A DNA stretch of 64,000 nt from Devosia sp. (GCF_028290625.1 NZ_JAQGJM010000031.1:33760-97759); one strand, 5' to 3'. Shown: positions 44,153 to 53,304, numbered from the stretch's first letter. A program made the numbers and translations. Notes: generated by a model from the sequence alone, not told the origin.

Positions 44153-45606
44153 GTGGCGTTCGCCCCAGACCTCATCGAGCCGCTCGGGATCGTTGTCGGC
44201 ATGGCCTTCAGTCCGCGCGACCTCGATATGGTGATGCTGAAAACGACGGGCGATGGCCTCAACCAATGGGTTGGCCGCGACCTCTGCGACCGCGTAACCG
44301 CCATCGCGTTGCTGAAACAGGTCAGCAGGCGCAGAAGCTGATGGACGCCTGCGCGACGGCGACCTGTCGCAGAATGTTTGGGCGCAGCTTGCCTATATCC
44401 GGGACAACATCAAAACAGCCGTTTTCATCGAGCCTGCCAATACCGATAACAGGATTTCCGATGACGTTACCGCGGCCGAGAAGCAGGCTTGGCGAATGCG
44501 GCTCCCACCGCACGGCATGCCACCAACTGGAACGAGATCGTTGTATGGGCTGGTCCCTGCCGATCCTCCTCGACGGGCTAAACATGTCAGTGGCTTCCGA
44601 CCTGCAGCGCGCGCGGAAAACCCCTTGGGCATCCAACCGATCTCGGACACGCGGCCGAGGAAATCTGGATCGAGCTCTTCAACAAGTATCTTCCGCGACG
44701 TTATCACGCCATCAAGGCGACCGTCGTCGACAGCAGATCGAGTTGCCCGCTGAAAACGTTGCGACATGAAACAGTGCTATGCATGAAGCCGACCGACTTG
44801 CGAAGGAGTTAGCCGTCGCGACTTCTAGAGTCGCGACGGCTAGAGTGGCGGAGCTAATCGGCCTTTTTGTGCCTGAGATCGTGGATGGCCCGGACGGGAT
44901 GCACATCATCCCGACCTGTGATCTGGGAGAGCAATCATGCCGACACCTAGCTGCAGGCCAGGACCATGTTGCTGCGGGCCGTATCGCATCGCAGATCGAA
45001 ACCTGACACCGGGTTTGATGTTCAAATAGCTTCGCTAGACGACCTGCTGGCGGCGCTCCGAAGCCTCCTCAGCGGCGACAACTGACATAATTAGGGGCCA
45101 GAAGGGCCGCAGGTACAGGCTGGTGAAATCAGAGTGGACCTGAACCTCACAATTCGCCCCCATTTGTCATTCGGACAGTCGAAGCCTTCTGCCGAAAACG
45201 GACATGCTCGCCGTCTCCGCACCGATCGAGTTGAACAGAATTTCTAGCCGTTATCGGTGAAGAAATCGGAATTTGCGAGGTGCTTGACTGCGCTATGTCG
45301 ATACGAGGGAACCCGCCGATGGACAGCGCTTAGCTGAGCGCGTAGGCCGTCATCTTCCGAGAGCGCCTTTCCCAGAAGCCCCTTCCGAGCCGAGCAGATC
45401 GCGCTTCATGTCGACGGTCTCGTCTGGCGGCGAACGGAGCAGATCCCGTTCTCCCGCCTCGCACCGCTTCCTTAGCTTCCAACTGAGCCACGGGCGAGCA
45501 ATGGGCTGACAAGCAGCAGCATCGGCCGGAGCCCGGCCAAAGTGTGACGTGCTACCTGACGATTGAGATCGCGCAAAGCGAGTCGCACAAGGAAAGGGGG
45601 GCCGAA
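44153..45606. other. Degenerate gene remnants and a strong palindrome
   Basis: About 1.45 kb without an intact gene. Short protein-like stretches occur in different frames (WAQLAYIRDNIKTAVFI near 44385, EEIWIELFNKYLPRRYHAIK near 44660-44720, SLDDLLAALRSLLSGDN ending near 45084); the middle one weakly recalls DUF6602-type nuclease-like proteins. A perfect 13-bp inverted repeat lies at 44810-44842. 45085-45606 shows nothing recognisable. Confidence 0.45.
44810..44842. repeat. Perfect inverted repeat, 13-bp arms
   Basis: TAGCCGTCGCGAC (44810-44822), loop TTCTAGA, then GTCGCGACGGCTA (44830-44842). No T-tract follows, so it is not a standard terminator. It lies inside degenerate sequence. Confidence 0.75.
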
Positions 45607-48603
45607 TCAGATCGGCGTCTTCAGCAGCGCCTCGATCGCTGCCAGCGGCACTCCGAAGCCGAGCTTCATCGCTCCGCCCCCGTATTTGCCGCTGTGGTGA
45701 ATGCCAATCACCTCGCCAGTTGCGAGATCGATGATCGGGCCACCCCCGGTACCGGCCATCGTCCAGCACTCGTAGGTTAGCTTCGTTTCCTCGACCGCAA
45801 CGATCACGCCTGGCATGATCATCTTCTCGCCCCTGGGAGGCGTTGTGAACGCCGCCATCGTCGCGACGGTCGGGGTGAAGGTGAGCATCGGATGTCCGAT
45901 AACTGCGATCCGGGTGCCGACTGCAGGTAGCGACCACTTTATCTTCATCGGCGCCCGAGCCACAGGCGCGATCCGCGCCAAGGCAGCGTGGCGGTCGTCA
46001 TTGGTCGTTCCGAGGATCGCCTCGATGCCGGCGCGCTCGTCGCCGAAGACGGCAACCTTCGGCTTCAGCTCCCAGATGACGTCCATCAGCGCCAACTTAC
46101 GGGGTCCTATCAAGAAGCCCGTTCCAATGAGTTGGTGCGCCCCGTCCGGCCCCCCCTCGATCCTTGCCGTGGCGTCCGCAGCGGCGAGCAGCGGCTTCGC
46201 CCAGGCCGGTGCGTTGCGCACGGTAAATGCCTTAGAGATCACGGCTTGACCCCGCAGGTCGAACGCCGTCCACAGTCCCCCTGTGAACGGCTCCGGTGCG
46301 ATCGGCGGCGGCAGGTTCTCCTTAGCGAAGTGATCAGTAAGCCAAGCCTCCATCAGGCGATATCCTTCGCCAACGACGGGCACCGAAGAGCTCCGCAAGG
46401 CACGCGCCATGCGCTTGTCGCGCTCTCCGAGCAGCGCTGCGAGCACATGCGTGTCGGCGAGCGGCGCGTTCCCGAGCCGCTCGACCACCTTGGCCAGGTC
46501 CTCCTGTCGACTTTCTAGTGCCAACCGGTAACCGAGCACGGCAAGACTGAGGGGGTCGAGCTGACGCTCGAGCAGCCGCTCCGCCTCATCGTCATGCAGT
46601 GGTGCGCGAGCCTCGAGAGCACGCCAGTTCTGCTCAATGAGGCGGATGGTGTCATCGAACGGTTGCTCCGGTTCCAGCGGGTGGAGGTAGCGGTGGATCT
46701 CGGTGCCTTGGGTCGTTTCGCGCACAATCACGATCGTCCAGACGTGACCCGCGATGAACGGCAGCGGCATGCGCTTCAGGTTGAGCTCGGCGGTGCCGAT
46801 GGTGAGGCTCGTGTCAAACGCGATCTCGGCGTGCCATTGCTTCGCGAATCCAGCGAGCGCGGGTAGCGGCTGCTTCAGCACTGCTGCCTGCTGCCCCAGT
46901 TCGATGTGCAGCGTCTCCATCGGGCCTTTCACCGGAGGCGCCATCGCATCGCCAACTAGGAGCCGGACGAAGCACTTTTCTTTGGTCGTGGGCAAGCGCT
47001 CGACCCCAAGCTTACGCAGCTTCTGGCCATGCCCGTCAGGGTCGAACTGGGCGGCAGCGGCGGCCCACGCCAGCAGGGAGCCGAGGTGCGTCGTTGTCGC
47101 GGTCCCGAAAGCCTCCGAGGGATCGGTCACCCCGTCATGCGGCCAGATCATACCAGCACTTGCGGGCAGGCGCTGCGTCAGCTGCGGGTCGGGATGGACC
47201 TCGACTGCCTCAGGTTCGGTGGCCGTGACGAGCACTCGCCGAACCGTTGGACGCTCCGTCGGAAGTGCGATCTCTAACCGGTATGAGCCGACCGGCAGCA
47301 TTTCCTGAAGCCCGCCCCACGCTGCCTTGACGCGCTTCCCACGGAGATTGAAGACCTCAATGCGCGTATATCTGTCCGGCGTCTGTACCACGAGGCTGCC
47401 ACGGGCACCGGCAGCGAGCTCTGCGCCGTCGGGTCGCTCCGGCAACTCGTGGCCGCCTCGGGGCTGATCACGTGTCTCTTTCGTGCTCTCGAATGCAACG
47501 ACCAGGTTCGGTTCGAGCGCTGCGGACAGCTCCATCGGGCCTATGACGTCGACCTTGTGCGTCCAATTTTTGTAGCCGGGTGCTTCGATCTCAATCAGGT
47601 AGTTGCTCGATGACAGCTTCCATTCGACGGGCACGGCAAGCGGCGACGACTTTTCCCCTTGGCGCTCAAACACTCTCTTCCACTCATTGTAGCCACGGAT
47701 GCCCGCGGTAGCTTCCGCCGCGGCGCCCTCGGGCACGACGAACACCTTGACGGAGGACCGCGGCTTTTCCTTGAACCGTGCTATCTCGAGTGAACCCTGA
47801 ACCCCGAACAGACTCCCTGCAGGTTCCTGGGTCGGAAGAATACTGTTGCCGCGGCGCGCCTTGTCCGACGCCAGCTGGATCCGGCGCTTCGCGTACGAGG
47901 TTAGCCCGTCGAACGTCAGCACGAATTCCTGCGTGGCGGCGTCTGGCTCCAGCGTCGGCCCCTGGCCTTGCAGCCCATTGATCAGCGCGCCACCAAACAA
48001 GCCGTGCAAGCCCTGCTCGTTCGCCAGCTGGCCCGCGGTTGTCGCGAACAGGACGGCCTGCCGCGCCGGGCCGCCGGACGCCATCTTCGACAGGTCGAAG
48101 AAGAGCGTCCTTGTCGCCGTGACGGTATCCTCGCTGACGACGATGCCGCGACACGCGTCGACGAAAAATACCTGATGCTGAGGAGAGCAGACCTGCATCT
48201 GCCGGATCCAGGAGCCCAGGTCGATCGGCTGCCAGCGATAGTAGTCCAGATCCTCAACGTCCGCCGGCACGACCACCGGCGCCTCGTCCGGTCCGCCGCC
48301 GGCCGGTGCAAGGCCATGCCCGGCATAGAAGAACCACAATCGCTGTGCGCCAACCCCGTTCTTCGTGTGAGTGTAAAGCGCCTGCTGGATCGCGTCCCTG
48401 GTTGCCGGCTGGAAGTTTACACCCTTGACCGGGCGATCGGGGTGAGGCGAGAGCAACAGCGTCAACGTAGCTGCGGTTGCCCGCCCCGCGCCGGGCTCCG
48501 TCACCCACGCTGCGAAGGCGAGGGCGTCCCGCACCGCGGCCTTCAACTCCCATGCCTCGTTCTCATAGTGGTCGAGCCCGATGACCAGCGCGCGATCGGT
48601 CAT
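45607..48603 (-). CDS. Caspase (C14) protein fused to a catalytically dead trypsin-like domain
   Basis: 998 residues, ATG at 48603 overlapping the stop of the upstream trypsin gene (ATGA). Residues 1-255: caspase fold, H96 in FFYAGHGLAP and C151 in FFVDACRG. About 270-520: two beta-rich PEGA-like segments (YLIEIEAPGYKNW, GSYRLEIALP). About 540-800: helical region. About 827-998: trypsin fold in which all three catalytic positions are changed by alignment with the neighbouring active enzyme: His to V842, Asp to H872, Ser to G953 (GTGGGP). Cytoplasmic by lack of a signal. A caspase effector regulated through a pseudoprotease is the simplest reading (inference). Confidence 0.88.
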   Translation of the reverse strand: MTDRALVIGLDHYENEAWELKAAVRDALAFAAWVTEPGAGRATAATLTLLLSPHPDRPVKGVNFQPATRDAIQQALYTHTKNGVGAQRLWFFYAGHGLAPAGGGPDEAPVVVPADVEDLDYYRWQPIDLGSWIRQMQVCSPQHQVFFVDACRGIVVSEDTVTATRTLFFDLSKMASGGPARQAVLFATTAGQLANEQGLHGLFGGALINGLQGQGPTLEPDAATQEFVLTFDGLTSYAKRRIQLASDKARRGNSILPTQEPAGSLFGVQGSLEIARFKEKPRSSVKVFVVPEGAAAEATAGIRGYNEWKRVFERQGEKSSPLAVPVEWKLSSSNYLIEIEAPGYKNWTHKVDVIGPMELSAALEPNLVVAFESTKETRDQPRGGHELPERPDGAELAAGARGSLVVQTPDRYTRIEVFNLRGKRVKAAWGGLQEMLPVGSYRLEIALPTERPTVRRVLVTATEPEAVEVHPDPQLTQRLPASAGMIWPHDGVTDPSEAFGTATTTHLGSLLAWAAAAAQFDPDGHGQKLRKLGVERLPTTKEKCFVRLLVGDAMAPPVKGPMETLHIELGQQAAVLKQPLPALAGFAKQWHAEIAFDTSLTIGTAELNLKRMPLPFIAGHVWTIVIVRETTQGTEIHRYLHPLEPEQPFDDTIRLIEQNWRALEARAPLHDDEAERLLERQLDPLSLAVLGYRLALESRQEDLAKVVERLGNAPLADTHVLAALLGERDKRMARALRSSSVPVVGEGYRLMEAWLTDHFAKENLPPPIAPEPFTGGLWTAFDLRGQAVISKAFTVRNAPAWAKPLLAAADATARIEGGPDGAHQLIGTGFLIGPRKLALMDVIWELKPKVAVFGDERAGIEAILGTTNDDRHAALARIAPVARAPMKIKWSLPAVGTRIAVIGHPMLTFTPTVATMAAFTTPPRGEKMIMPGVIVAVEETKLTYECWTMAGTGGGPIIDLATGEVIGIHHSGKYGGGAMKLGFGVPLAAIEALLKTPI

Positions 48604-49700
48604 GTGGCGAACACCACGTCATTGCTCGTAAAGAACGGGTCGTCCTTCACAAGCCAGAGCGGTACGGCGAAGTTCGCCGCTCCGTACTTACCCTGGTAGT
48701 GGAGCGCCATCACGCGGTGGTTGTCGAAGTTGATGACCGGCGAACCCGAGCTGCCGCCAAGCGTCGAAGCGTCATGGCTGGCACGAGGTTTGTTCGCCGC
48801 GATCGGCAGATCCTCGACCAGCGCGACAAGCTGCCCGGGCGACACCCGCTTGAGCCCGCTCGCCGTCGCGCCGGGAAAGAGCAACTTCGCGACCTGCTCG
48901 GACACCGAATACGGAGGAGACACGCCGGGATAGCCCGCAAGGTAGACGTCGTGCCGCGCGAGCGACGCGGGTGGCGAAGCCTGCATACGCAGTACCAGGC
49001 TCTTGCTGTTCTCGACCCCCGTGACGTCAAGCAGCGCCATGTCGAGGAGCGCGTGGCAGGCGCGGATTCTCGTGATCGCCCCAACCGCAGTGCTTGCGGC
49101 ACTGGGTGCCTCTGCCGGATCCCACACCGCGCGCCGCGAGTAGTCATCGTCCCAGACTGCGTTCGTCGCGACCACTGCCGCCGGCAGCTTGTCTAGCCAC
49201 GCAAGGTCGCGATGCACGTCGAGGCCGCACAGTCCGCCCGCGACGTGCCGGTTGGTCAGCAGCAGGTTCTCGGCAACGAACCACCCGGTGCCCACATGCG
49301 TGCGCGTGCTGGTATCGATGCGGCCCACGCCACGGGTCCTGCTGACCACCGAGTCGTGCGCCGTGTCGAGCTGTTCCCACGATTGCGGAATTGCTGGTAC
49401 CGCGCCGCCGACGACGCGCAGCGCCGGCCGTGCGAGAAGGTGCACGAACGCGTGAAGCGCCTGAGTTTGCTTGGGCGAGAGCTGTGCGTCCTTGTTCTCC
49501 TTGAGAGCTGCCGCTGCCGCCTGGGCCAGCGCGAACTCCTTCTTGAGGGCGGGATCGTCGCCAGGGTCGCCGACAGGACCGAACTCTATCGGTGCGCGGC
49601 TCCGCGCAAGACCGAGCAATGCTGTAACCGGATCGTCGCCCAGAAACTGGCCGAGCTTCTGCTGCGATGGCAACACCGAGGCAAGCCACTGCTGGTCCAA
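48600..49700 (-). CDS. Trypsin-like serine protease paired with the caspase gene
   Basis: 366 residues from a TTG at 49700 preceded by GAGGGGGA. N-terminal 105 residues helical, no recognised domain. Trypsin fold from about 130 with an intact triad: His in LLTNRHVAG, Asp in HALLDMALLDV, Ser in LGGSSGSPVIN. No signal peptide. Its TGA overlaps the ATG of the caspase-pseudotrypsin gene, so the two are made together. It may process the caspase (or be processed by it); trypsin plus caspase pairs recall bacterial gasdermin loci, but no gasdermin gene is seen here. Confidence 0.88.
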   Translation of the reverse strand: MDQQWLASVLPSQQKLGQFLGDDPVTALLGLARSRAPIEFGPVGDPGDDPALKKEFALAQAAAAALKENKDAQLSPKQTQALHAFVHLLARPALRVVGGAVPAIPQSWEQLDTAHDSVVSRTRGVGRIDTSTRTHVGTGWFVAENLLLTNRHVAGGLCGLDVHRDLAWLDKLPAAVVATNAVWDDDYSRRAVWDPAEAPSAASTAVGAITRIRACHALLDMALLDVTGVENSKSLVLRMQASPPASLARHDVYLAGYPGVSPPYSVSEQVAKLLFPGATASGLKRVSPGQLVALVEDLPIAANKPRASHDASTLGGSSGSPVINFDNHRVMALHYQGKYGAANFAVPLWLVKDDPFFTSNDVVFAT

Positions 49701-50395
49701 GTTGTCCCCCTCGTCCGAAACTATGATGATCCGCCATCATTTCCTCGCACTTTATTGTACTCACACAGCCCCTCGCAAGTGAATTGACAGGAGGAGGGGT
49801 CTAGAGATGAGCTGCCGCAAATACTTCAACTGACGGCCTCGCCGGAAATCGGCGTGGTGCTTCCTGTGCCATTTCGCGAGAGGGCCATGTCGTGAGCGAG
49901 TTCGGTACAACATTCTCACCAGACCTGTTACGCGCAGTGGCGAGCTTGGCAACCGGGAGGACCCGGTCGAGTCGTCTGCAGCGATGGAGGCAAACCCCGA
50001 ACTGCTCTCCCCTAGTGCTGCCTCGCTGTTCGCTCACTTGCTGTCGAACGCCCCCCAGATTGCCCGCCACCTAGGTGGGATTGCAAGCTTCGTGAGCCGC
50101 AGCAGGACGATCGGCGCCACCGAGACCGCGGCAGAATACGATGACCCTGGCTTTACGGTAAATACTTGTTGGCCATTGAGGCTGCTCGTTCCGGCGCTCC
50201 GTGGGGCGGAGCGGCGCTCGGGAAAGACTGCGTACTCGACGGCACCTTCACGGCGGCCCCACCACGATTTCAAGCAGGCCTTCTGCTCAACGCGGCGACC
50301 GCGATCTTGACGGAAGCAGGTGAGACTGGCGCCGCCGGACTGGATGAAGCCGAAGGGTTCCTGAGACAGGGGCTGTCAACCGTCGGTCAGGCGGC
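49701..50395. pseudogene. Degenerate protein-coding remnants, unidentified
   Basis: Protein-like stretches in two plus-strand frames, ANPELLSPSAASLFAHLLSN near 49990-50050 and GAPWGGAALGKDCVLDGTF near 50195-50250 continuing to a TGA at 50406-50408, without a common start. The composition suggests a helical protein broken by one or more frameshifts. No family recognised. It also carries the upstream region of the trypsin-caspase operon (minus strand). Confidence 0.35.
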
Positions 50396-50890
50396 GCCGG
50401 TCATCTGAACGACAAGAGACTCGTGCCGACCCATGAGATGGCCGCGAAGCTGCGGCGGTGCGCGCCCGACGCCATTTATGTGTCGTCGCCCGAACGGACG
50501 CCTTCGCCAGTGAAGTTAATGGTAGGCGCGTTAGCGCGCGCTATCAGGTACCTGGACGCGGGTGCGGACGCCATATTTCCTGAAGCTTTGCCGGATAGAA
50601 AGAACTTCATCGAATTCGCCAGGAAGCTGCCAGGTGCGCCTCTCCTGGCCAATATGACAGAGTTCGGACGTTCGCCGGCCCTTTCGGCAGATGAGCTTCA
50701 GTCGCTTGGATACCGAATGGTCATCTGGCCAGTGGCCGCGTTGCGAACAAGGCGCAGGAAAAGGTCTATGCAAGTATGAGCAGCACCGGGTCCACGATAT
50801 CGAGTCTCGACAAGATGCAGACCCGTTCAGAACTGTACGAACGTTTGAGCCTGGCTGAGTTCGAGAAGCTCGATGCCTCGATTGTAGCTA
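50396..50890 (+). pseudogene. prpB: Fragment of 2-methylisocitrate lyase
   Basis: Matches the C-terminal two thirds of PrpB: GHLNDKRLVPTHEMAAKL at the start, AGADAIFPEALPDRKNFIEF, LLANMTEFGRSPALSADEL, then after a frame change near 50745-50750 ANKAQEKVYAS and LDKMQTRSELYERL. The catalytic N-terminal part (with the KRCGH loop cysteine) is missing and there is internal divergence near residues YVSSPERT. Non-functional. It marks the right-hand, decayed end of the island or older chromosomal sequence at its border. Confidence 0.75.
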
Positions 50891-51010
50891 GCAGCATACG
50901 GCGTCGGATATCGACGTGGATGCTTCGGGAAATTCCTTTCGGCGGCTGCCGACCCCACTCAGCTTGAGTTCAGCTACGGGGGCGTAGGGAGGGGCAAAGT
51001 GGAGGTGGCG

Positions 51011-51418
51011 ATGCGTGCGGTAATTTTTGGTCTGGCGGCGATTTTGGCGGTGACGGGGGGAGCAGCGGCCCGAGATTGCAGCGGACAGGGCTCGGCGCGG
51101 TATTTGAGCGTGGTAGACTGGGGCTTTTCGAGCGGCGGCAAATCGCAGGTGGATTTGAGCTACCGGCTTGACGACGAGAAGATTGCGACGCAGCTGCAAG
51201 GCCACGTGTATTTCCAGATCGCGCCCGACGAGGTGCTGGCTGATGCGGCGATTGATCTGGCGAACGTGGCTGGGGTTCCCAATAACGGCGTCGAACCCGT
51301 CGCGCTGTCCAAGGATGCAGTGCGCCGACTGGCCAGGGCAGATCATGACGCTGTGAGCGTGTTCGTTTGCACCAATTATCTTGAGTATCTCGATGGCAGC
51401 GGCTTGATCATCGACTGA
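51011..51418 (+). CDS. Secreted hypothetical protein (135 aa)
   Basis: ATG at 51011 with GGAGG 7 bases upstream (a GTG at 50999 is the alternative). A signal peptide (MRAVIFGLAAILAVTGGAAA) ending before RDCSGQG, then a short globular periplasmic domain with two cysteines (CSGQG near the N-terminus, FVCTNYLEY near the C-terminus) that could form a disulfide. No family recognised. It is the first intact ordinary gene right of the island. Confidence 0.7.
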   Translation: MRAVIFGLAAILAVTGGAAARDCSGQGSARYLSVVDWGFSSGGKSQVDLSYRLDDEKIATQLQGHVYFQIAPDEVLADAAIDLANVAGVPNNGVEPVALSKDAVRRLARADHDAVSVFVCTNYLEYLDGSGLIID

Positions 51419-51422
51419 GGCT

Positions 51423-51794
51423 TCAGGCGAGCATTTCCTGCATGGCGGACGCGATTTTGTTGGTGTTGTAGGGCTTGGGAAAAAAGCGGCCGCCGGTTGG
51501 AAGTTCGGTGCCACCGACCGGGGTCTTGCCGGAGGTGACGATGATCAGGATTGGTGGCCAGCGGTCCCGCACCGCGGCGGACAGCTTGAGGCCGTTCATC
51601 GAGCCGGGCATATCCACATCGGTAAACAGGATGCGGATTTCGGCATGGGTTTCGAGCAGGGCGATGGCGTCGTCGGCATTGCTGGCTTCGAAAACGGTGA
51701 AGCCAGCGTCACGCAGGTCGTTGGCCGTGGACGACAGGATCAGGAACTCATCCTCGACTACGAGGATAGCCGGTAAAGGTCCGTTGGAAGGCAA
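51423..51794 (-). CDS. Single-domain response regulator (receiver only)
   Basis: 123 residues from a TTG at 51794 with AGGTGG just upstream. Receiver domain with the acidic pair VVEDE, phospho-acceptor Asp in LFTDVDMPG, Thr/Ser in IIVTSG and Lys in FFPKPY. No output domain, so a CheY- or DivK-like relay protein, of a type common in Rhizobiales stress circuits. Convergent with the secreted-protein gene, 4 bp apart. Confidence 0.88.
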   Translation of the reverse strand: MPSNGPLPAILVVEDEFLILSSTANDLRDAGFTVFEASNADDAIALLETHAEIRILFTDVDMPGSMNGLKLSAAVRDRWPPILIIVTSGKTPVGGTELPTGGRFFPKPYNTNKIASAMQEMLA

Positions 51795-51802
51795 ATCACC
51801 AC

Positions 51803-52033
51803 CTAAACTGACTCACTGACCCCCAAGGTCGCGTCCGGCGGGCGCGCAGCCAGGATATGCTCAAGCCCGTGGGAGCGTATTCGATCCGTTTGTTCGGTAA
51901 AAATCGTACACCACAGGCAAAACGCCGTGTCAGCAACGCCGAGAAGGCCCGCCCTATCCGGATGGATAGAACGGGCCAAAGCGATCAGCTCATCGCGCCT
52001 GCGATAGCTAGATCCAATAGGGCGCAACGCCAT
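51803..52033 (-). CDS. Possible small protein between PRC-barrel and response regulator genes
   Basis: A 76-codon frame (MALRPIGSSYRRRDELIALA ... ATLGVSESV) overlaps the 3' end of the PRC-barrel gene by 26 bases and ends 9 bases before the response-regulator start. The arrangement is operon-like, yet I see no family and no clear ribosome site. It could be noise. Confidence 0.3.
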   Translation of the reverse strand: MALRPIGSSYRRRDELIALARSIHPDRAGLLGVADTAFCLWCTIFTEQTDRIRSHGLEHILAARPPDATLGVSESV

Positions 52034-52400
52034 AATAATCGTAGACGCGACGACCGTTTTCCTCGGTCCAGTAGTCGTCGTTTTCGCGCTCGTATTTGGG
52101 GGCGCCTTCAAGCTGCTGCTTGGAGACATCGACGCGATAGCCGCCGAGGTCCTGATCATAGTTGAGCTTGGACCAGGGCAGCGGATAATGGTCGTGGCCC
52201 ATGCCGAGGAAGCCGCCGAAGCTCAGCACGGCGTAGGATACCTTGCCGCTGCGCTTTTCGACCAGGATACGTTCGATCGAGCCGATATGCTCGCCATTGG
52301 GATCATAGACCTTGGTGCCTTCGACCTTGTCGGAGGCGATCAGGTCATGGGTTTCCTTGATATTGGCGCTCGCGGCAGTGCGGTTGTCATCGTAAGCCAT
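52008..52400 (-). CDS. PRC-barrel domain protein
   Basis: 130 residues from the ATG at 52400 (MAYDDNRTAASANIKETHDL) with GAGGAG. The core HDLIASDKVEGTKVYDPNGE ... VSYAVLSFGGFLGMG is the PRC-barrel of the type found as small stress-related proteins in Rhizobiales (conserved GFLGMGxxxYPLPW). The C-terminus is rich in Tyr, Asp and Asn. Likely cytoplasmic; molecular role not established. Confidence 0.88.
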   Translation of the reverse strand: MAYDDNRTAASANIKETHDLIASDKVEGTKVYDPNGEHIGSIERILVEKRSGKVSYAVLSFGGFLGMGHDHYPLPWSKLNYDQDLGGYRVDVSKQQLEGAPKYERENDDYWTEENGRRVYDYYGVAPYWI

Positions 52401-52596
52401 GGAAAAGCTCCTCTGGTTGGTGTGACAGGACAACGCGACGGCTGGGAATCGAGTTCCGGAAAAGTGGATGAACCGAATGTGATCAACCCATTGGCGTCAG
52501 GTTAACGGCGGCTGCGTTATGACAGCACATCGCTCGGGTGGGCTCTGCGGTCCCCTGGGAGCCCCTTCCTCGTCGATCCTTCAGTCAGTGCCCTTC

Positions 52597-53271
52597 ATGA
52601 CAACTTCCGCCCTACCCTTCCCCAACCTTTCCCGTCGCGGTTTCCTGGCTGGCAGCGCTGCCCTCAGCGCCCTCGCCTTGGCCGGCTGCGCCTCCACCAC
52701 TGAGCGCCTGCCGCCGGAGCCGACCTTCGATCCGGCTTATCTGCAGATGTATGCGGCACTGCCGAACGAGAAATTCCCCGTTCCGGCGGTCGACCTGCGC
52801 TATCTCAAGCCAACCCATTTCCGGCAGTATGTGCCAGACCCCACCGGCGAGCGTCCGGGGACCATCGTGGTCAATACCGGGGAACGCTACCTCTATCTGG
52901 TGCAGGAAGGCGGCCAGGCGCTGCGCTACGGCGTCGGTATCGGCCGCGAGGGCTTCGCGTGGTCCGGCAGGGCCGAGATCGCGCGCAAGGCGATGTGGCC
53001 GACCTGGACGCCACCGCACGAAATGGTGCTGCGTGATCCTAATGCGGCGCCGTGGGCCAATGGCATGCCGGGCGGACTCGGCAATCCGCTGGGTGCGCGG
53101 GCCATGTATATCTATCAGGATGGCCGCGACACCATCTACCGCCTGCACGGAACTTCGGACCCCGCCACCATCGGCGAAGCCGTATCCAGCGGCTGCGTGC
53201 GGTTGATCAACCAGGACGTCATCGATCTCTACCAGCGCGTGCCGGTGGGGACGCCGATCCTGGTGGTCTAG
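52597..53271 (+). CDS. L,D-transpeptidase (YkuD) with Tat/lipoprotein signal
   Basis: 224 residues from the ATG at 52597 (MTTSALPFPNLSRRGFLAGS); the frame upstream is not needed. Twin-arginine motif SRRGFLAG followed by a lipobox-like LAGC near residue 32. YkuD domain about 90-224 with the catalytic block HGTSDPATIGEAVSSGCVRL (His and Cys). Forms 3-3 crosslinks in peptidoglycan or links lipoproteins to it in the periplasm. The stop codon lies inside a 28-bp palindrome. Confidence 0.9.
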   Translation: MTTSALPFPNLSRRGFLAGSAALSALALAGCASTTERLPPEPTFDPAYLQMYAALPNEKFPVPAVDLRYLKPTHFRQYVPDPTGERPGTIVVNTGERYLYLVQEGGQALRYGVGIGREGFAWSGRAEIARKAMWPTWTPPHEMVLRDPNAAPWANGMPGGLGNPLGARAMYIYQDGRDTIYRLHGTSDPATIGEAVSSGCVRLINQDVIDLYQRVPVGTPILVV

Positions 53272-53295
53272 AGTTTGATGATCATCAAACTCTAG
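53268..53295. repeat. 28-bp perfect palindrome at the end of the L,D-transpeptidase gene
   Basis: CTAGAGTTTGATGA followed by its exact reverse complement TCATCAAACTCTAG, then TTTTC. It includes the TAG stop. It could work as a terminator. With the next hairpin it forms a rhizobial-type intergenic element. Confidence 0.8.
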
Positions 53296-53304
53296 TTTTC
53301 TGCT

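Noticed and set aside
44496..45006. Intact small genes at 44496-44753 and 44779-45006
   Set aside because: No ribosome sites, frames change between protein-like stretches, and no family similarity; treated as remnants.
45607..49790. Bacterial gasdermin locus
   Set aside because: Trypsin and caspase pairs often sit beside gasdermins, so I looked for a protein of about 250-280 residues with an N-terminal cysteine near position 3 and the gasdermin strand pattern next to 45607-49700. None is present; the 257-residue protein at 25231 does not fit.
49700..51010. Right-hand attachment site of the island
   Set aside because: I looked for a second copy of the tRNA-Thr 3' end (TCCTGTCCGGCAGCACCA) across the island and its right side and saw none; the border at about 51000 is set only by gene content.
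53275..53288. TTGATGATCATCAA as an FNR site for the gene at 53432
   Set aside because: It matches the FNR consensus, but is the centre of a 28-bp palindrome that belongs to a rhizobial intergenic repeat and lies at a gene end, so regulation by FNR is not the simplest explanation.
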